The notes beneath the pieces are model-generated. The model was not told the DNA's origin and made no database searches. It saw only the letters and a program-made list of their open reading frames with translations. From the NCBI RefSeq assembly GCF_013031405.1, contig NZ_WPZY01000001.1:372001-436000 (forward strand): a stretch of DNA of 64,000 bases, written 5' to 3'. Below, in pieces: positions 1 through 8,823 of the stretch; position 1 is the stretch's first letter; each line of letters begins with the position of its first letter. This DNA comes from Ruegeria sp. HKCCD8929. Its GTDB lineage: Bacteria > Pseudomonadota > Alphaproteobacteria > Rhodobacterales > Rhodobacteraceae. Position numbers and translations under genes: made by a program.

Positions 1-1
1 G

Positions 2-232
2 CAAAACGCGGATGTGCATGGGGTCATCATTGATGGCACTTCGGCTGCGGCTTACGAGCAGGAGTTTGCGGGCGAGCTGACCGTTGGCATCACCGGGCTG
101 AAATCCGACCCGCTGGGTATCGTGTTTCAGGAAGGCGACGCTACTGTTGATGCCGTCAACGAAGGGCTGGCTGCGATCAAGGCCGATGGCACGCTCGACA
201 AGCTGATCGGCCAGTACTGGGGCACCAACTGA
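2..232 (+). CDS. Amino-acid-type ABC transporter substrate-binding protein, C-terminal fragment
   Basis: The reading frame is open from the window edge to TGA at 230-232, so only about the last 76 residues are present. The tail (residues like GITGLKSDPLGIVFQ, then DAVNEGLAAIKADGTLDKL and a final IGQYWG) matches the second lobe of polar amino-acid (SBP_bac_3) binding proteins, which typically end with a helix carrying 'DGT..KI..KWFG'. The protein would be periplasmic and hand its ligand to the permease encoded next. The ligand cannot be told from this fragment. A GTG at 14 lies inside the frame and is not a start. Confidence 0.85.
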   Translation, partial: QNADVHGVIIDGTSAAAYEQEFAGELTVGITGLKSDPLGIVFQEGDATVDAVNEGLAAIKADGTLDKLIGQYWGTN

Positions 233-249
233 CCCTTTGGTGAAACCTT

Positions 250-276
250 GGCCCGGCGGTTCTGTATCGCCGGGCC
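250..276 (+). promoter_or_regulatory. Intercistronic hairpin between binding-protein and permease genes
   Basis: A perfect 9-bp stem (GGCCCGGCG at 250-258, CGCCGGGCC at 268-276) with a 9-nt loop lies 17 nt after the binding-protein stop. No T-run follows. It is probably a 3' stabiliser or partial attenuator that lowers expression of the permease relative to the binding protein. Confidence 0.6.
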
Positions 277-298
277 CATTTCTGTGCGCAGAGGTCCC

Positions 299-1945
299 AT
301 GTCCCGGCTAAGCTCCATCCGCCCGAGCAACCTTGTCCTGCTCGCCGCTGCCCCGTTCATCGTCTATCTGTTTGCCTCATCTCCGAAATATCTCAGATCG
401 CTCTACGCGATCATCGGAATCGGTGAGAATGCAGGCCCGATTTTTGCGGGATTTCTGATCCTTCTGGCCGTGGCGGCGCTTGGATACCTATGCGCCCGCA
501 ACGCCCGATTTGAGGAGGGCGCCCCAGCTTGGCTGCGCGTAGCCGCCTGGGCCTCGCTGCCCGCCGCATTGATCGTGCTGGCGCTGGCCATTCTGGCTCC
601 GCAAGTCCTTATGCCCTTTGCCGAATCCGCGTTCTTCCATGCACTTGACGAAAACACTTCGAAGCTGATCGACCGTTCCTCGCAGGACTGGGTGCTTTTT
701 CCCGAAGTAGTCGGGCAGGTGCAAACTGGCCTGCAAATCGCTCTTGGTGGCTATACCGCCCTTCTCGCCGTGTTCCTGCTATCGGCCCGCATGTCCGGTC
801 CTGCGCGGCGGTATCTCCGTATCGGCTTCGAGATACTCTCCGGCGCGGCGCTGTTCTACTTGCTGTTCATGGCGCACTGGCAATTCGCCGCCGGGGTCGC
901 CATTACCTTCCGCGCGGCCATCTTTGCTTACATCTTTTCCGCCATCCTCGGCCTGGTCTGGGTGGGGCTGCAATCCTTCCGGGCCAAAGCGCGGACCACG
1001 GTCGTCTATGGTTCGGTCAGCCTGGCCCTACTGGCCATCTCGACCTTCTTCTTCATGCAGCCGCAGGTCAGCTACGTGCTGGTTGGCAGCACCGAGGCCC
1101 GTATCGCCATCGTGCGCGGCACCCCGCAAGCGCAGGCCGATATCATCCGGTTCGGAGAGTTCGACGGCGGCGAAGACCGCCAGATCAAGATCCGCAGCGC
1201 CACCGATGCCGCCACCGCATTGGAGCAGATCGAGAGCATTGACAGCGTTTCTGGCGCCTTCGTTCCGGTCGAAGCCCATACGCAGGGCTATCCGGTGCTC
1301 TGGCAGACCAGTTTTCTGCCTGACGAATCCCGCAATCCCGCGCTTGCCTTCGCTGTCTTCGGCTTTTTGCTGCTGATCCTGACGGTGGGTGGCGCCCAGC
1401 ACAAGCTGCATCCCTTGGCGGTGGGGTCCGAGTTCTTCGTGGATACGATCCGGGGCATTCCGATGCTGGTCATCATCCTCTATATCGGCCTACCGCTAGC
1501 GGGCGCGGTTAAGGATGCCACCGGTGGCGGTATCGACATGACCAACATGACCCGGGGTATCATCGCCATCTCGGTCGGGTATTCGGCTTATATGGCCGAA
1601 ATCTTCCGTTCGGGCATCGAGGCGATCCCGCGTGGTCAGATCGAGGCGGGCGGATCGCTGGGCCTGTCTCGCTGGCAAACCGCGCGGCTGATCATCCTGC
1701 CGCAGGCGCTGCGCATCGTGACCCCGCCGCTGGGCAACGAATTCATCGCGATGATCAAGGATACCTCGCTGCTCTCTATCCTCTCCGTCCGCGATATGAC
1801 CCAGCGGATGCGCGAGTTTCAGGCGGCCAGCTTCCTGCCCTTCGCGCCCTTCAACACGGCGGCCATCTTCTACGTCGTGATCACGCTGGGCTGCGCCAGC
1901 TTCCTGAAGTGGATCGAACGCCGAACGGCGAAGGAAGACAGATGA
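299..1945 (+). CDS. Polar amino-acid ABC transporter permease with long N-terminal extension
   Basis: This is a 548-residue inner-membrane permease. The C-terminal part (about 375-545) is a typical His/Glu/Gln-type permease domain with the EAA loop (EAGGSLGLSRWQTARLIILP, about 449-468) that contacts the ATPase. The first 370 residues are extra: several membrane segments (about 10-26, 46-65, 84-105, 145-162, 178-222, 236-254) and a soluble stretch (about 262-345). Usual family members have 220-400 residues. I chose ATG 299 because the in-frame TTG at 248 sits on the hairpin at 250-276. The stop overlaps the next ATG by 4 nt (ATGA). No ATPase gene follows; it may lie upstream of the window. Confidence 0.85.
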   Translation: MSRLSSIRPSNLVLLAAAPFIVYLFASSPKYLRSLYAIIGIGENAGPIFAGFLILLAVAALGYLCARNARFEEGAPAWLRVAAWASLPAALIVLALAILAPQVLMPFAESAFFHALDENTSKLIDRSSQDWVLFPEVVGQVQTGLQIALGGYTALLAVFLLSARMSGPARRYLRIGFEILSGAALFYLLFMAHWQFAAGVAITFRAAIFAYIFSAILGLVWVGLQSFRAKARTTVVYGSVSLALLAISTFFFMQPQVSYVLVGSTEARIAIVRGTPQAQADIIRFGEFDGGEDRQIKIRSATDAATALEQIESIDSVSGAFVPVEAHTQGYPVLWQTSFLPDESRNPALAFAVFGFLLLILTVGGAQHKLHPLAVGSEFFVDTIRGIPMLVIILYIGLPLAGAVKDATGGGIDMTNMTRGIIAISVGYSAYMAEIFRSGIEAIPRGQIEAGGSLGLSRWQTARLIILPQALRIVTPPLGNEFIAMIKDTSLLSILSVRDMTQRMREFQAASFLPFAPFNTAAIFYVVITLGCASFLKWIERRTAKEDR

Positions 1946-3900
1946 ACAAGCTGGAACTGGGCGTCTGCTACTATCCTGAGCAGTGGGATCCGTCCCAATG
2001 GCGTGACGACGCGGCGCAAATGGCCGGAATGGGGCTCGACTGGGTGCGGATCGCCGAGTTCACCTGGGCCCTGGTCGAACCCCGACGGGGCGAGTTCAAC
2101 TGGGGATGGCTGGACGAAGTGGTCGGCATCCTAGGTGAGGCTGGATTGAAGGTGATGATGTGCACCCCCACCGCCGCGCCGCCCAAATGGCTGATCGATG
2201 AGCATCCAGAGATCCTGCCAGTGGGGACGGATGGGCGCGTGCGCGGCTTCGGCTCGCGCCGCCACTATTGCTTTTCTAGCGATGTCTATCTGCACGAGGC
2301 CTGTCGCATCGCCTCCGAATACGCCCGCAGATATGGTAAAAACCCCCATGTCCACGCCTGGCAGATCGACAACGAATACAACGATCACGACACAGTTCTC
2401 AGCTACTCCGACGCCGCCCGGCAGGGGTTCCGGCGTTGGCTGGCGGAGCGGTATGGTTCGATTGGCACTCTCAATCGAACGTGGGGGACGGTGTTCTGGG
2501 GGGCGCTCTATTCCAGCTTCGGCCAGATCGAGTTGCCGAACGCACTGGTGGCGAGCCCGAACCCGACCCATGCGTTGGATTTCGCCCGCTATTCCTCGGA
2601 TCGGGTACGCCTGTTCAACTGTGCGCAGGCGGGCATCCTGCGCAAACACGCGCCGGGCCGCGACATCACCCACAATTTCATGGCGGGTAGTTTCGAGTTC
2701 GATCACCACGCGGTCGCCGCCGATCTGGATGTCGTGGGCTTCGACAGCTACCCGCTGGGCAACCTTTTGGGCTCGACCCTCACCGAGGAACACAAGTGCC
2801 GCTATTTGCGCACCGGCGCGCCGGATTATCAGGGGTTTCACTGCGACCTTTATCGCTGTCAGGGGCGGGGGCGCATGTGGGTTCTTGAACAGCAGCCCGG
2901 CCCGGTCGATTGGGCGCAAAAGAACCCCTCGCCGGCAGATGGCATGATCCGCCTGTGGACCTGGGCCGCTTATGCCCACGGGGCCGAGGCGGTGATGTTC
3001 TTTCAATGGCGGCAGGCGCCTTTTGCGCAAGAGCAATATCACACCGCTCTGCACCGCTCTGATGGCAGCCGCGATCAGGCGGCGTTTGAGGTGCTTCAGG
3101 TCGCGGCAGAGCGGAAGCTGTTACCCCCGGCGCCGCGCGCGCAGGCGCAGGTTGCTATGGTGCTCGACTACCCTTCGATTTGGGCCGCCGACATCCTACC
3201 GCATGACGCGAATTTCCCGAATGCGCAGATACATCGGGAGTGGTATACGGCGTTGCGGCAGTTGGGGGTTGATCTGGATATAGTAGGGCCGGATGCGGAC
3301 CTGTCCGGTTATGCCTTAGTGGTGTTGCCGCAGAACACAATCCTGTCCGCGGGACTTGCCGCGCGGCTGGCAAATTTTGATGCCAAACTGCTGATCGGCC
3401 CCCGCGCCGGCAGCAAGACCGAGGATTTGCATACTCCGTTCAAGCTTGCGCCGGGGCCGCTGGCAGATCTCACCGGCGTTCGGGTGTTGCGAGTCGAATC
3501 CTTGCCGGATTTTGCGCCGGAAGCCATTTCGTTCAGGAAAGAGGCACCGCATGAAGTCACTGGATGGCGGGAAATCGTCGAGACGGATCACGAGGTTATC
3601 GGGCGGTTCCGCAGCCGTTATCAGGATGGCAGCCCTGCCGTGGTCAGGTCCGCGCGTGCCACATATCTGGCGATGCTCCCCGGTCAGACCCTGCTCAGAT
3701 CGGTGATGAGGGATGTTCTGGATTGGTGCGGCGTGCCTTACTCCGAATGCCCCCCTGATCTGCGCGTGACCCGGCGCGGCCCGCTCGGGTTCGCTTTCAA
3801 TTTCGGGGATGAGGATGTGGTGTTGCCGGAGCGGCGGCAGTTTCTGGTCGGTGGACAGGTGGTTCCGCCCCATGGGGTTTCCATCTGGCGCGACGAGTAA
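1942..3900 (+). CDS. Beta-galactosidase, GH42 family (copy 1)
   Basis: This is a 652-residue cytoplasmic glycoside hydrolase with no signal peptide. The N-terminal GH42 TIM barrel starts with GVCYYPEQW. Glu145 in WQIDNEYNDH fits the acid/base, and Glu316 in VLEQQPGPVDW fits the nucleophile of this family. The trimerisation and C-terminal domains complete the normal length. The ATG at 1942 overlaps the permease stop, so the enzyme is translationally coupled to an amino-acid-type transporter, which is an unusual partner. A second GH42 gene lies at 32103-34025. The natural substrate could be a small beta-galactoside or beta-galactosyl glycerol-type compound; the sequence does not decide. Confidence 0.92.
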   Translation: MNKLELGVCYYPEQWDPSQWRDDAAQMAGMGLDWVRIAEFTWALVEPRRGEFNWGWLDEVVGILGEAGLKVMMCTPTAAPPKWLIDEHPEILPVGTDGRVRGFGSRRHYCFSSDVYLHEACRIASEYARRYGKNPHVHAWQIDNEYNDHDTVLSYSDAARQGFRRWLAERYGSIGTLNRTWGTVFWGALYSSFGQIELPNALVASPNPTHALDFARYSSDRVRLFNCAQAGILRKHAPGRDITHNFMAGSFEFDHHAVAADLDVVGFDSYPLGNLLGSTLTEEHKCRYLRTGAPDYQGFHCDLYRCQGRGRMWVLEQQPGPVDWAQKNPSPADGMIRLWTWAAYAHGAEAVMFFQWRQAPFAQEQYHTALHRSDGSRDQAAFEVLQVAAERKLLPPAPRAQAQVAMVLDYPSIWAADILPHDANFPNAQIHREWYTALRQLGVDLDIVGPDADLSGYALVVLPQNTILSAGLAARLANFDAKLLIGPRAGSKTEDLHTPFKLAPGPLADLTGVRVLRVESLPDFAPEAISFRKEAPHEVTGWREIVETDHEVIGRFRSRYQDGSPAVVRSARATYLAMLPGQTLLRSVMRDVLDWCGVPYSECPPDLRVTRRGPLGFAFNFGDEDVVLPERRQFLVGGQVVPPHGVSIWRDE

Positions 3901-4166
3901 CGCAATTTCGGTGTCCATTCCCGGCACTTCAAACGTCAGCCTCGGCGCACAGATTTGAACGTCACCCACGCTGTCTGCCTCAGTCTGCTTGCATTGCAAT
4001 CACCTAAAAGCCATTATTTTTGCTAATTAAAATCAAGAAGCCGGCAGATCTCTGAGGAATCGGGTCAATGTCAGGTGGGTGTCAGGGTCGGCGGATAGAG
4101 TGCGCCTGCACGGAAAGCGAACCAACGAGTTTGCGACGTCCAGACAATTGTTCCAGGGAGGACACC

Positions 4167-5153
4167 ATGACGAAAATGAACCTGACCCGTCGGGTCATGA
4201 TCACGGCTACAGCGGCGGTGCTGAGCCTTGGCGGACACGCCGCCCTTGCCGCAGACCAGAAGGTTGAAAGCATCCATTTCCTGATCCCCGGCGGAGCCGG
4301 AGGCGGCTGGGACGGAACCGCGCGCGGAACCGGCGAAGCGCTGACTAATTCAGGTCTGGTGGGCACCGCCAGCTACGAGAACATGTCTGGCGGCGGCGGC
4401 GGCAAGGCCATCGGGTTCCTGATCGAGAACGCCGAGAGCAACCATGGCACGCTGATGGTTAACTCGACCCCGATCGTGATCCGCTCGCTGACCGGCGTGT
4501 TCCCGCATAATTTCCGTGACCTGACGCTGGTGGCCGGAACCATCGGCGACTATGCGGCGTTTGTGGTGGGCAAGGACAGCCCGATCAACTCGATGAGCGA
4601 TCTTATCGACGCCTATAAGGCCGACCCGCGCGGCACCGCCGTCGGCGGTGGCTCGGTTCCGGGTGGCATGGACCATCTTGTTGCGGCCATGGCGTTCGAG
4701 GCGGCGGGCGAGGACCCGACCGCGGTGAAATACATCCCCTATGACGCAGGCGGCAAGGCCATGGCCGCGCTTCTTTCGGGTGAGATTGCGGCGCTCTCGA
4801 CCGGTTTCTCCGAAGCGATCGACCTCGCCAACGCGGGCGAAGTGAAGATCATCGGCGTAACTTCGGACGAGCGTGTTGCCAGCTATCAGGACGCACCGAC
4901 GCTTAAAGAGCAGGGCATCGACACATCTTTCGTGAACTGGCGTGGTTTCTTTGGCGCGCCGGGCCTACCCGCTGAACAGGCGGCAGCTTACCAAGAGGTG
5001 CTGGCCGCGATGTATGAAACCCCCGAATGGGCCGAAGTGCGCGACCGCAACGGTTGGGTCGACATCCACAATTCGGGCGACGATTTCCTGACCTTCCTTG
5101 AAGAGCAGGAAAAGGTAATCGGCGATCTGATGAAAAAGCTGGGTTTTCTCTGA
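4167..5153 (+). CDS. tctC: Tripartite tricarboxylate transporter substrate-binding protein (TctC family)
   Basis: This 328-residue periplasmic binding protein has an N-terminal signal peptide (about MTKMNLTRRVMITATAAVLS, cleavage near AALAADQ). The mature start with FLIPGGAGGGWDGTAR is the typical TctC/Bug ligand-binding loop for carboxylated ligands. The start ATG at 4167 has GGGAGG 6-11 nt upstream; upstream in-frame codons lack a ribosome site. It is the first gene of tctCBA. The ligand is unknown; Bug proteins bind di- and tricarboxylates and other carboxylates. Confidence 0.9.
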   Translation: MTKMNLTRRVMITATAAVLSLGGHAALAADQKVESIHFLIPGGAGGGWDGTARGTGEALTNSGLVGTASYENMSGGGGGKAIGFLIENAESNHGTLMVNSTPIVIRSLTGVFPHNFRDLTLVAGTIGDYAAFVVGKDSPINSMSDLIDAYKADPRGTAVGGGSVPGGMDHLVAAMAFEAAGEDPTAVKYIPYDAGGKAMAALLSGEIAALSTGFSEAIDLANAGEVKIIGVTSDERVASYQDAPTLKEQGIDTSFVNWRGFFGAPGLPAEQAAAYQEVLAAMYETPEWAEVRDRNGWVDIHNSGDDFLTFLEEQEKVIGDLMKKLGFL

Positions 5154-5165
5154 GCTCTGCAACCA

Positions 5166-5190
5166 ATGCGCCCGGCCTGACCGGGCGCAT
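5166..5190 (+). promoter_or_regulatory. Intercistronic hairpin tctC-tctB
   Basis: A perfect 10-bp stem (ATGCGCCCGG at 5166-5175, CCGGGCGCAT at 5181-5190) with a 5-nt loop sits 12 nt after the tctC stop and 26 nt before tctB. No T-run follows, so it more likely stabilises or attenuates than fully terminates. Confidence 0.65.
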
Positions 5191-5216
5191 CACTACCAAT
5201 TAGGGGAGGGATTGGT

Positions 5217-5699
5217 ATGGCACTCGATCGCGTCATAGCACTCATTTTTCTGCTCATCTGCGCGGTCTATGGGTATACCGCCTTTTTCACGATGGATGCC
5301 GGGCTGCCGCCATTCATGCGCAACAACCCGATCTGGCCCAGCACCTTTCCCAAGGTCCTGAGCGTTCTTGGTATCCTGACAGCACTGACCATCGTGCTGG
5401 GGCTCGAAAAATCCAATCACACTGCGGAAGTGGCCGAGATCAACTATCGCAAGCTGACCGAGTACAAGCTGGGTCAGGCGGTCAGCCTTCTGTTGCTCAT
5501 GGTGGCCTACGCCTTTGCGCTGCGCCCCATCGGGTTTCTTGCTTCGACGACGATCTTCCTTGTGGCCGGATCCGCCATTCTGGGCGAGCGCCGCTGGGTG
5601 ATGATGGGCGTCATCGGCGTGATCGCAGCCGGGTTCGTCTGGTATCTGGTGGACGAGGTGCTCGGCATCTTCATGCGGCCCCTGCCGTGGTTTGTGTGA
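5217..5699 (+). CDS. tctB: Tripartite tricarboxylate transporter small membrane subunit TctB
   Basis: This 160-residue protein has four predicted membrane helices (about 5-22, 38-60, 85-105, and a last pair 112-150). This is the size and layout of TctB, the small integral subunit of TTT transporters. A strong GGGGAGGG ribosome site precedes ATG 5217. It is separated from tctC by a hairpin and from tctA by 12 nt. It probably assembles with TctA into the sodium- or proton-driven membrane unit. Confidence 0.88.
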   Translation: MALDRVIALIFLLICAVYGYTAFFTMDAGLPPFMRNNPIWPSTFPKVLSVLGILTALTIVLGLEKSNHTAEVAEINYRKLTEYKLGQAVSLLLLMVAYAFALRPIGFLASTTIFLVAGSAILGERRWVMMGVIGVIAAGFVWYLVDEVLGIFMRPLPWFV

Positions 5700-5711
5700 G
5701 GGAGGTCGCAG

Positions 5712-7232
5712 ATGCTTGAAGGAATTCTCATCGGCCTCGGCACCGCTTTTTCCATCACCAACATCTTGATGGTGATCGGAGGCTGCCTGATCGGCACGTT
5801 CATCGGCATGCTGCCCGGTCTGGGGCCGATGTCGATCATCTCGATTATGATCCCGGTCGCGATCAGCCTCGGCGATCCGTCGGCGGCTTTGATCTTGCTA
5901 GCCGGAGTGTATTACGGGGCGATTTTCGGGGGCTCGACCTCGTCGATCCTGATCAACGCACCCGGCGTGGCTTCGACGGTCGCGTCGAGTTTCGACGGCT
6001 ATCCGCTGGCACGTCAGGGCAAGGCGGGCAAGGCGCTGACAGTGGCCGCGATTTCGTCCTTCATGGGCGGCACGATTGGGGCCATCCTGCTGATGGTCTT
6101 TGCCCCGGCGTTGGCCTCGGTGGCGCTGCTCTTTCACTCGGCAGAGTATTTCGCGCTTATGGTGGTGGGCCTGTCGGCGATTGCCGCCTTTGCCGGGTCC
6201 GGTCAGGTGGGCAAGGCGCTGATGATGACCCTGCTGGGCCTGATCATGGCCACGGTGGGCGAGGGCGCCTTGTTCAACCTGCCGCGCTTTACCGGCGGCA
6301 TCCAGGACCTGCAATCCGGCTTCGGTTTCATCACGCTGGCGATGGCCATGTTCGCGATGCCCGAGGCGATCTTTCTGGTGCTAGACCCCAGCCGCTCGGG
6401 TGGGGATGACGGCAAATCGCAGGAGATCAAGGATCTGCGCATCAACCGGGAAGAGGCCAAATCCATCGCGCCGGTGATCGGGCGTCAGTCGGTGCAGGGC
6501 TTCCTGATCGGCGTGCTGCCGGGGGCGGGGGCGACCATTGCCTCGTTCCTTGGTTACGCGGTCGAGCGCAACATCGCGCCCAAGGACGAGCAGGAGCAGT
6601 TTGGCAAGGGTTCGATCAAGGGTCTTGCGGCGCCGGAATCGGCCAACAACGCGGCCTGCACCGGGTCGTTCGTGCCACTGCTGACACTGGGCATCCCCGG
6701 CTCGGGCACCACGGCCATCCTGCTTGGTGCACTGATCGCGCTGAATGTCTCGCCCGGTCCGCGGCTGATGGTCGACAACCCGTCGATCTTCTGGGCGGTC
6801 ATCATCTCGATGTATCTGGGTAATCTGATCCTGCTGATCCTGAATCTGCCGCTGATCCCCTATATCGCCAAGGTTCTGGCGGTGCCGCGCAATTACCTGA
6901 TCCCTTTCATCCTGTTCTTCACACTGATGGGGGCCTATATCGGGCAGAACAACGCGACCGAGTTGCTGCTGCTGACCGGCATGGGCGTGATCGCCACGAT
7001 CCTGCGCTTTGCGGATTACCCGCTGGCCCCGGCGCTGATCGGCTTCATTCTTGGCTCGATGCTGGAGGATAACTTCGCCCGCTCGATGCAACTGGCCGAC
7101 GGTATCGGCTTCATCCTCGACCGTCCGATGACGCTGGGCCTTCTGGTTCTGGCCATCATCCTAGTCATCCTGCCCAGCTACCGGGTCCGCCGCGCGCGTG
7201 CCCGAGCAGAGGGTGTCGCCGACGGCGACTGA
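5712..7232 (+). CDS. tctA: Tripartite tricarboxylate transporter large permease TctA
   Basis: This 506-residue polytopic membrane protein has the two TctA repeat signatures, GMLPGLGPMSIISIMIPVAI near residue 37 and GVLPGAGATIASFLGYAV near residue 265. Length and composition fit TctA. GGGAGG precedes the ATG by a few bases. It is the translocating subunit for the carboxylate captured by TctC. No two-component regulator (tctDE) is adjacent. Confidence 0.93.
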   Translation: MLEGILIGLGTAFSITNILMVIGGCLIGTFIGMLPGLGPMSIISIMIPVAISLGDPSAALILLAGVYYGAIFGGSTSSILINAPGVASTVASSFDGYPLARQGKAGKALTVAAISSFMGGTIGAILLMVFAPALASVALLFHSAEYFALMVVGLSAIAAFAGSGQVGKALMMTLLGLIMATVGEGALFNLPRFTGGIQDLQSGFGFITLAMAMFAMPEAIFLVLDPSRSGGDDGKSQEIKDLRINREEAKSIAPVIGRQSVQGFLIGVLPGAGATIASFLGYAVERNIAPKDEQEQFGKGSIKGLAAPESANNAACTGSFVPLLTLGIPGSGTTAILLGALIALNVSPGPRLMVDNPSIFWAVIISMYLGNLILLILNLPLIPYIAKVLAVPRNYLIPFILFFTLMGAYIGQNNATELLLLTGMGVIATILRFADYPLAPALIGFILGSMLEDNFARSMQLADGIGFILDRPMTLGLLVLAIILVILPSYRVRRARARAEGVADGD

Positions 7233-7240
7233 TCCCGAAC

Positions 7241-7277
7241 GGACCTGTCCTCTTTGCCCTTCCGAGAGGGCAGGTCC
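7241..7277 (+). terminator. Probable terminator hairpin after tctCBA
   Basis: A 13-bp stem with one G-T pair (GGACCTGTCCTCT at 7241-7253, AGAGGGCAGGTCC at 7265-7277) and an 11-nt loop starts 8 nt after the tctA stop. The following bases are CTTGAAAA, so a canonical T-run is lacking. Confidence 0.55.
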
Positions 7278-7605
7278 CTTGAAAACTCAGTCCGCTGCGC
7301 TGCTGGTGGCGGTCTTCCAGTCCTGTTTGAGCAGGAACTGGTTTTAAAGTTTTTGAGGCCGGGCATGACATCGGCATTGGCGATGTCGTCGCGGGTGTGG
7401 ATCTCGCGCTCCGAGAATTCTCTCAGAGAAGATCCTGACGGCAAATGCGCGACCTTCTATGCCGCCTATCCCCATAGCTGGAAACAACCGGTCTGGATAA
7501 CCGAGGTGCCGGGCGTCGATCCAGACGACTTTGTAGCTCAGGCCCAATCGATATGTCATCCACCTTACCTTCGGAGCTGTGACGCTTGGATCAGGGGCAT
7601 CTGTC
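7278..7605. other. Stretch without a convincing gene between tctA and the AbrB-like gene
   Basis: This 328-nt stretch holds only short reading frames on both strands with no recognisable domain. Minus-strand pieces (for example YKVVWIDARH near 7530-7500 and SEREIHTRDDIANADVMPGL near 7420-7360) look protein-like but lie in different frames. It may be the remains of a decayed gene. I cannot name its source. Confidence 0.3.
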
Positions 7606-8619
7606 CTACCGTTTGAGTACCAGCGGCAGGCACAATGTCAAAAAGCTGATCCTTGCAAGGTGATGCACGGCTACGTAGGCGGGGTCGAACCCCATAGCGA
7701 GGCCAATGGCCGCCATGGCTTCGACCCCGCCCGGAGCAAAAGCGACCCAGATCTGCCCGATGGGCAGCTGCGTGATAACGCTGACGCACAGCGCAAAAAT
7801 TGCCGACACGATTGCGGCAACGGCAACGATCAGAGCGGTTGAGCCCGCTTCCCGACGAATTGCAGCCAGGGTAATTCCAGAAAATCGGCTGCCGATGACC
7901 GAACCGATCAGGCAGTAGCCGACAAATTGCAACCATGGGTGCGGCGTGCCATGAACCAGCCCAAAAACATGGGCTAACGCGCTGATGGCCATGCCTCCAA
8001 CCAATAGGGCGGCTGGGAACCCTGTGCGTTTGATGAGGCTTGCGCAGACCCAACCAGCCAACGCCAAAAGGCATAGATGAAGCCAATCGATGCTGGGTTG
8101 CGGCGCTGCATCCGCCATGCTTGCGTCGGTTCCGACCAGAGCCAGCGGCAGGATCGCGGTCAGCATCAGCAGGCGCATGGATTGGATGACGGTGACTCGG
8201 GTCGCATCCCCCCGACCTTCGACGGCCATAGCGATGGCCATTGACATGGTGCCGGGCGCGCTAGCCAATGTCGCCGTTTCCCGATCCGCCTTGGCGAGCG
8301 ATTGCATGAGCCACTTGCCGATCATGAGTGTTGCGAAAATCGACAGGCACAGGATTGCCAGCGACAGCACCCACGATCCGGCCTTTTCCAGAATATCCGC
8401 CTGAAAGCCCGAGCCCAGTGACAGGCCGATGATAAGAAAACCCACATCGCGCACCCTGGTGTCCACCGCTAAAGTGGCCCCCGCCCACGCGGCGGCAGAT
8501 GTCGTGATTGCAGCACCGATCAACGGGGCTGCCGGAAGCCCGGCAATGGTCGCAAGGCCCGCTCCAATCAGGCCAACGGCCAAAGACAGGGCGGTATGAC
8601 CTGCAAGGGTCCTGCTCAT
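7606..8619 (-). CDS. AbrB-family integral membrane protein (AbrB duplication type)
   Basis: This 337-residue hydrophobic protein has two related halves of about five membrane helices each (first half starting LAVGLIGAGLATIAGLPAAP, second half starting LALAGWVCASLIKR). This is the layout of the 'AbrB duplication' membrane family (COG3180), often mislabelled ammonia monooxygenase or transcriptional regulator. Its function is not established; some members are suggested transporters. It is transcribed away from xylB and ends beside the non-coding stretch after tctA. Confidence 0.8.
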   Translation of the reverse strand: MSRTLAGHTALSLAVGLIGAGLATIAGLPAAPLIGAAITTSAAAWAGATLAVDTRVRDVGFLIIGLSLGSGFQADILEKAGSWVLSLAILCLSIFATLMIGKWLMQSLAKADRETATLASAPGTMSMAIAMAVEGRGDATRVTVIQSMRLLMLTAILPLALVGTDASMADAAPQPSIDWLHLCLLALAGWVCASLIKRTGFPAALLVGGMAISALAHVFGLVHGTPHPWLQFVGYCLIGSVIGSRFSGITLAAIRREAGSTALIVAVAAIVSAIFALCVSVITQLPIGQIWVAFAPGGVEAMAAIGLAMGFDPAYVAVHHLARISFLTLCLPLVLKR

Positions 8620-8786
8620 TTATCGCCTGCCTCCTGATCCGTCGCGGGAGCTGATCCGCTGAACGTGCAATATCAACTCACCTGTATTCCTGTCCACCAA
8701 TGCGCGGGGTTGGGGCGCACGTATCTGGCCGAAGGATAGGTTCGGTCAAATGCCGCTATTTTCGGGCCACCCAAGGAGCAATCTCG

Positions 8787-8811
8787 TTTTAATTTGACTT
8801 TCAAATTAAAA
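8787..8811. promoter_or_regulatory. Perfect inverted repeat before xylB, candidate XylR operator
   Basis: The arms TTTTAATTTGA (8787-8797) and TCAAATTAAAA (8801-8811) are exact reverse complements around CTT. The site ends 12 nt before the chosen xylB ATG. A closely similar 11-3-11 repeat lies before xylF at 16716-16740. Together they fit operators of the ROK repressor encoded at 15409-16614. Confidence 0.75.
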
Positions 8812-8823
8812 ATGAGGCTAAGT

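Noticed and set aside
7254-7616. 120-codon plus-strand frame after tctA
   Set aside because: It starts inside the terminator-like hairpin, has no ribosome site and no recognisable domain.
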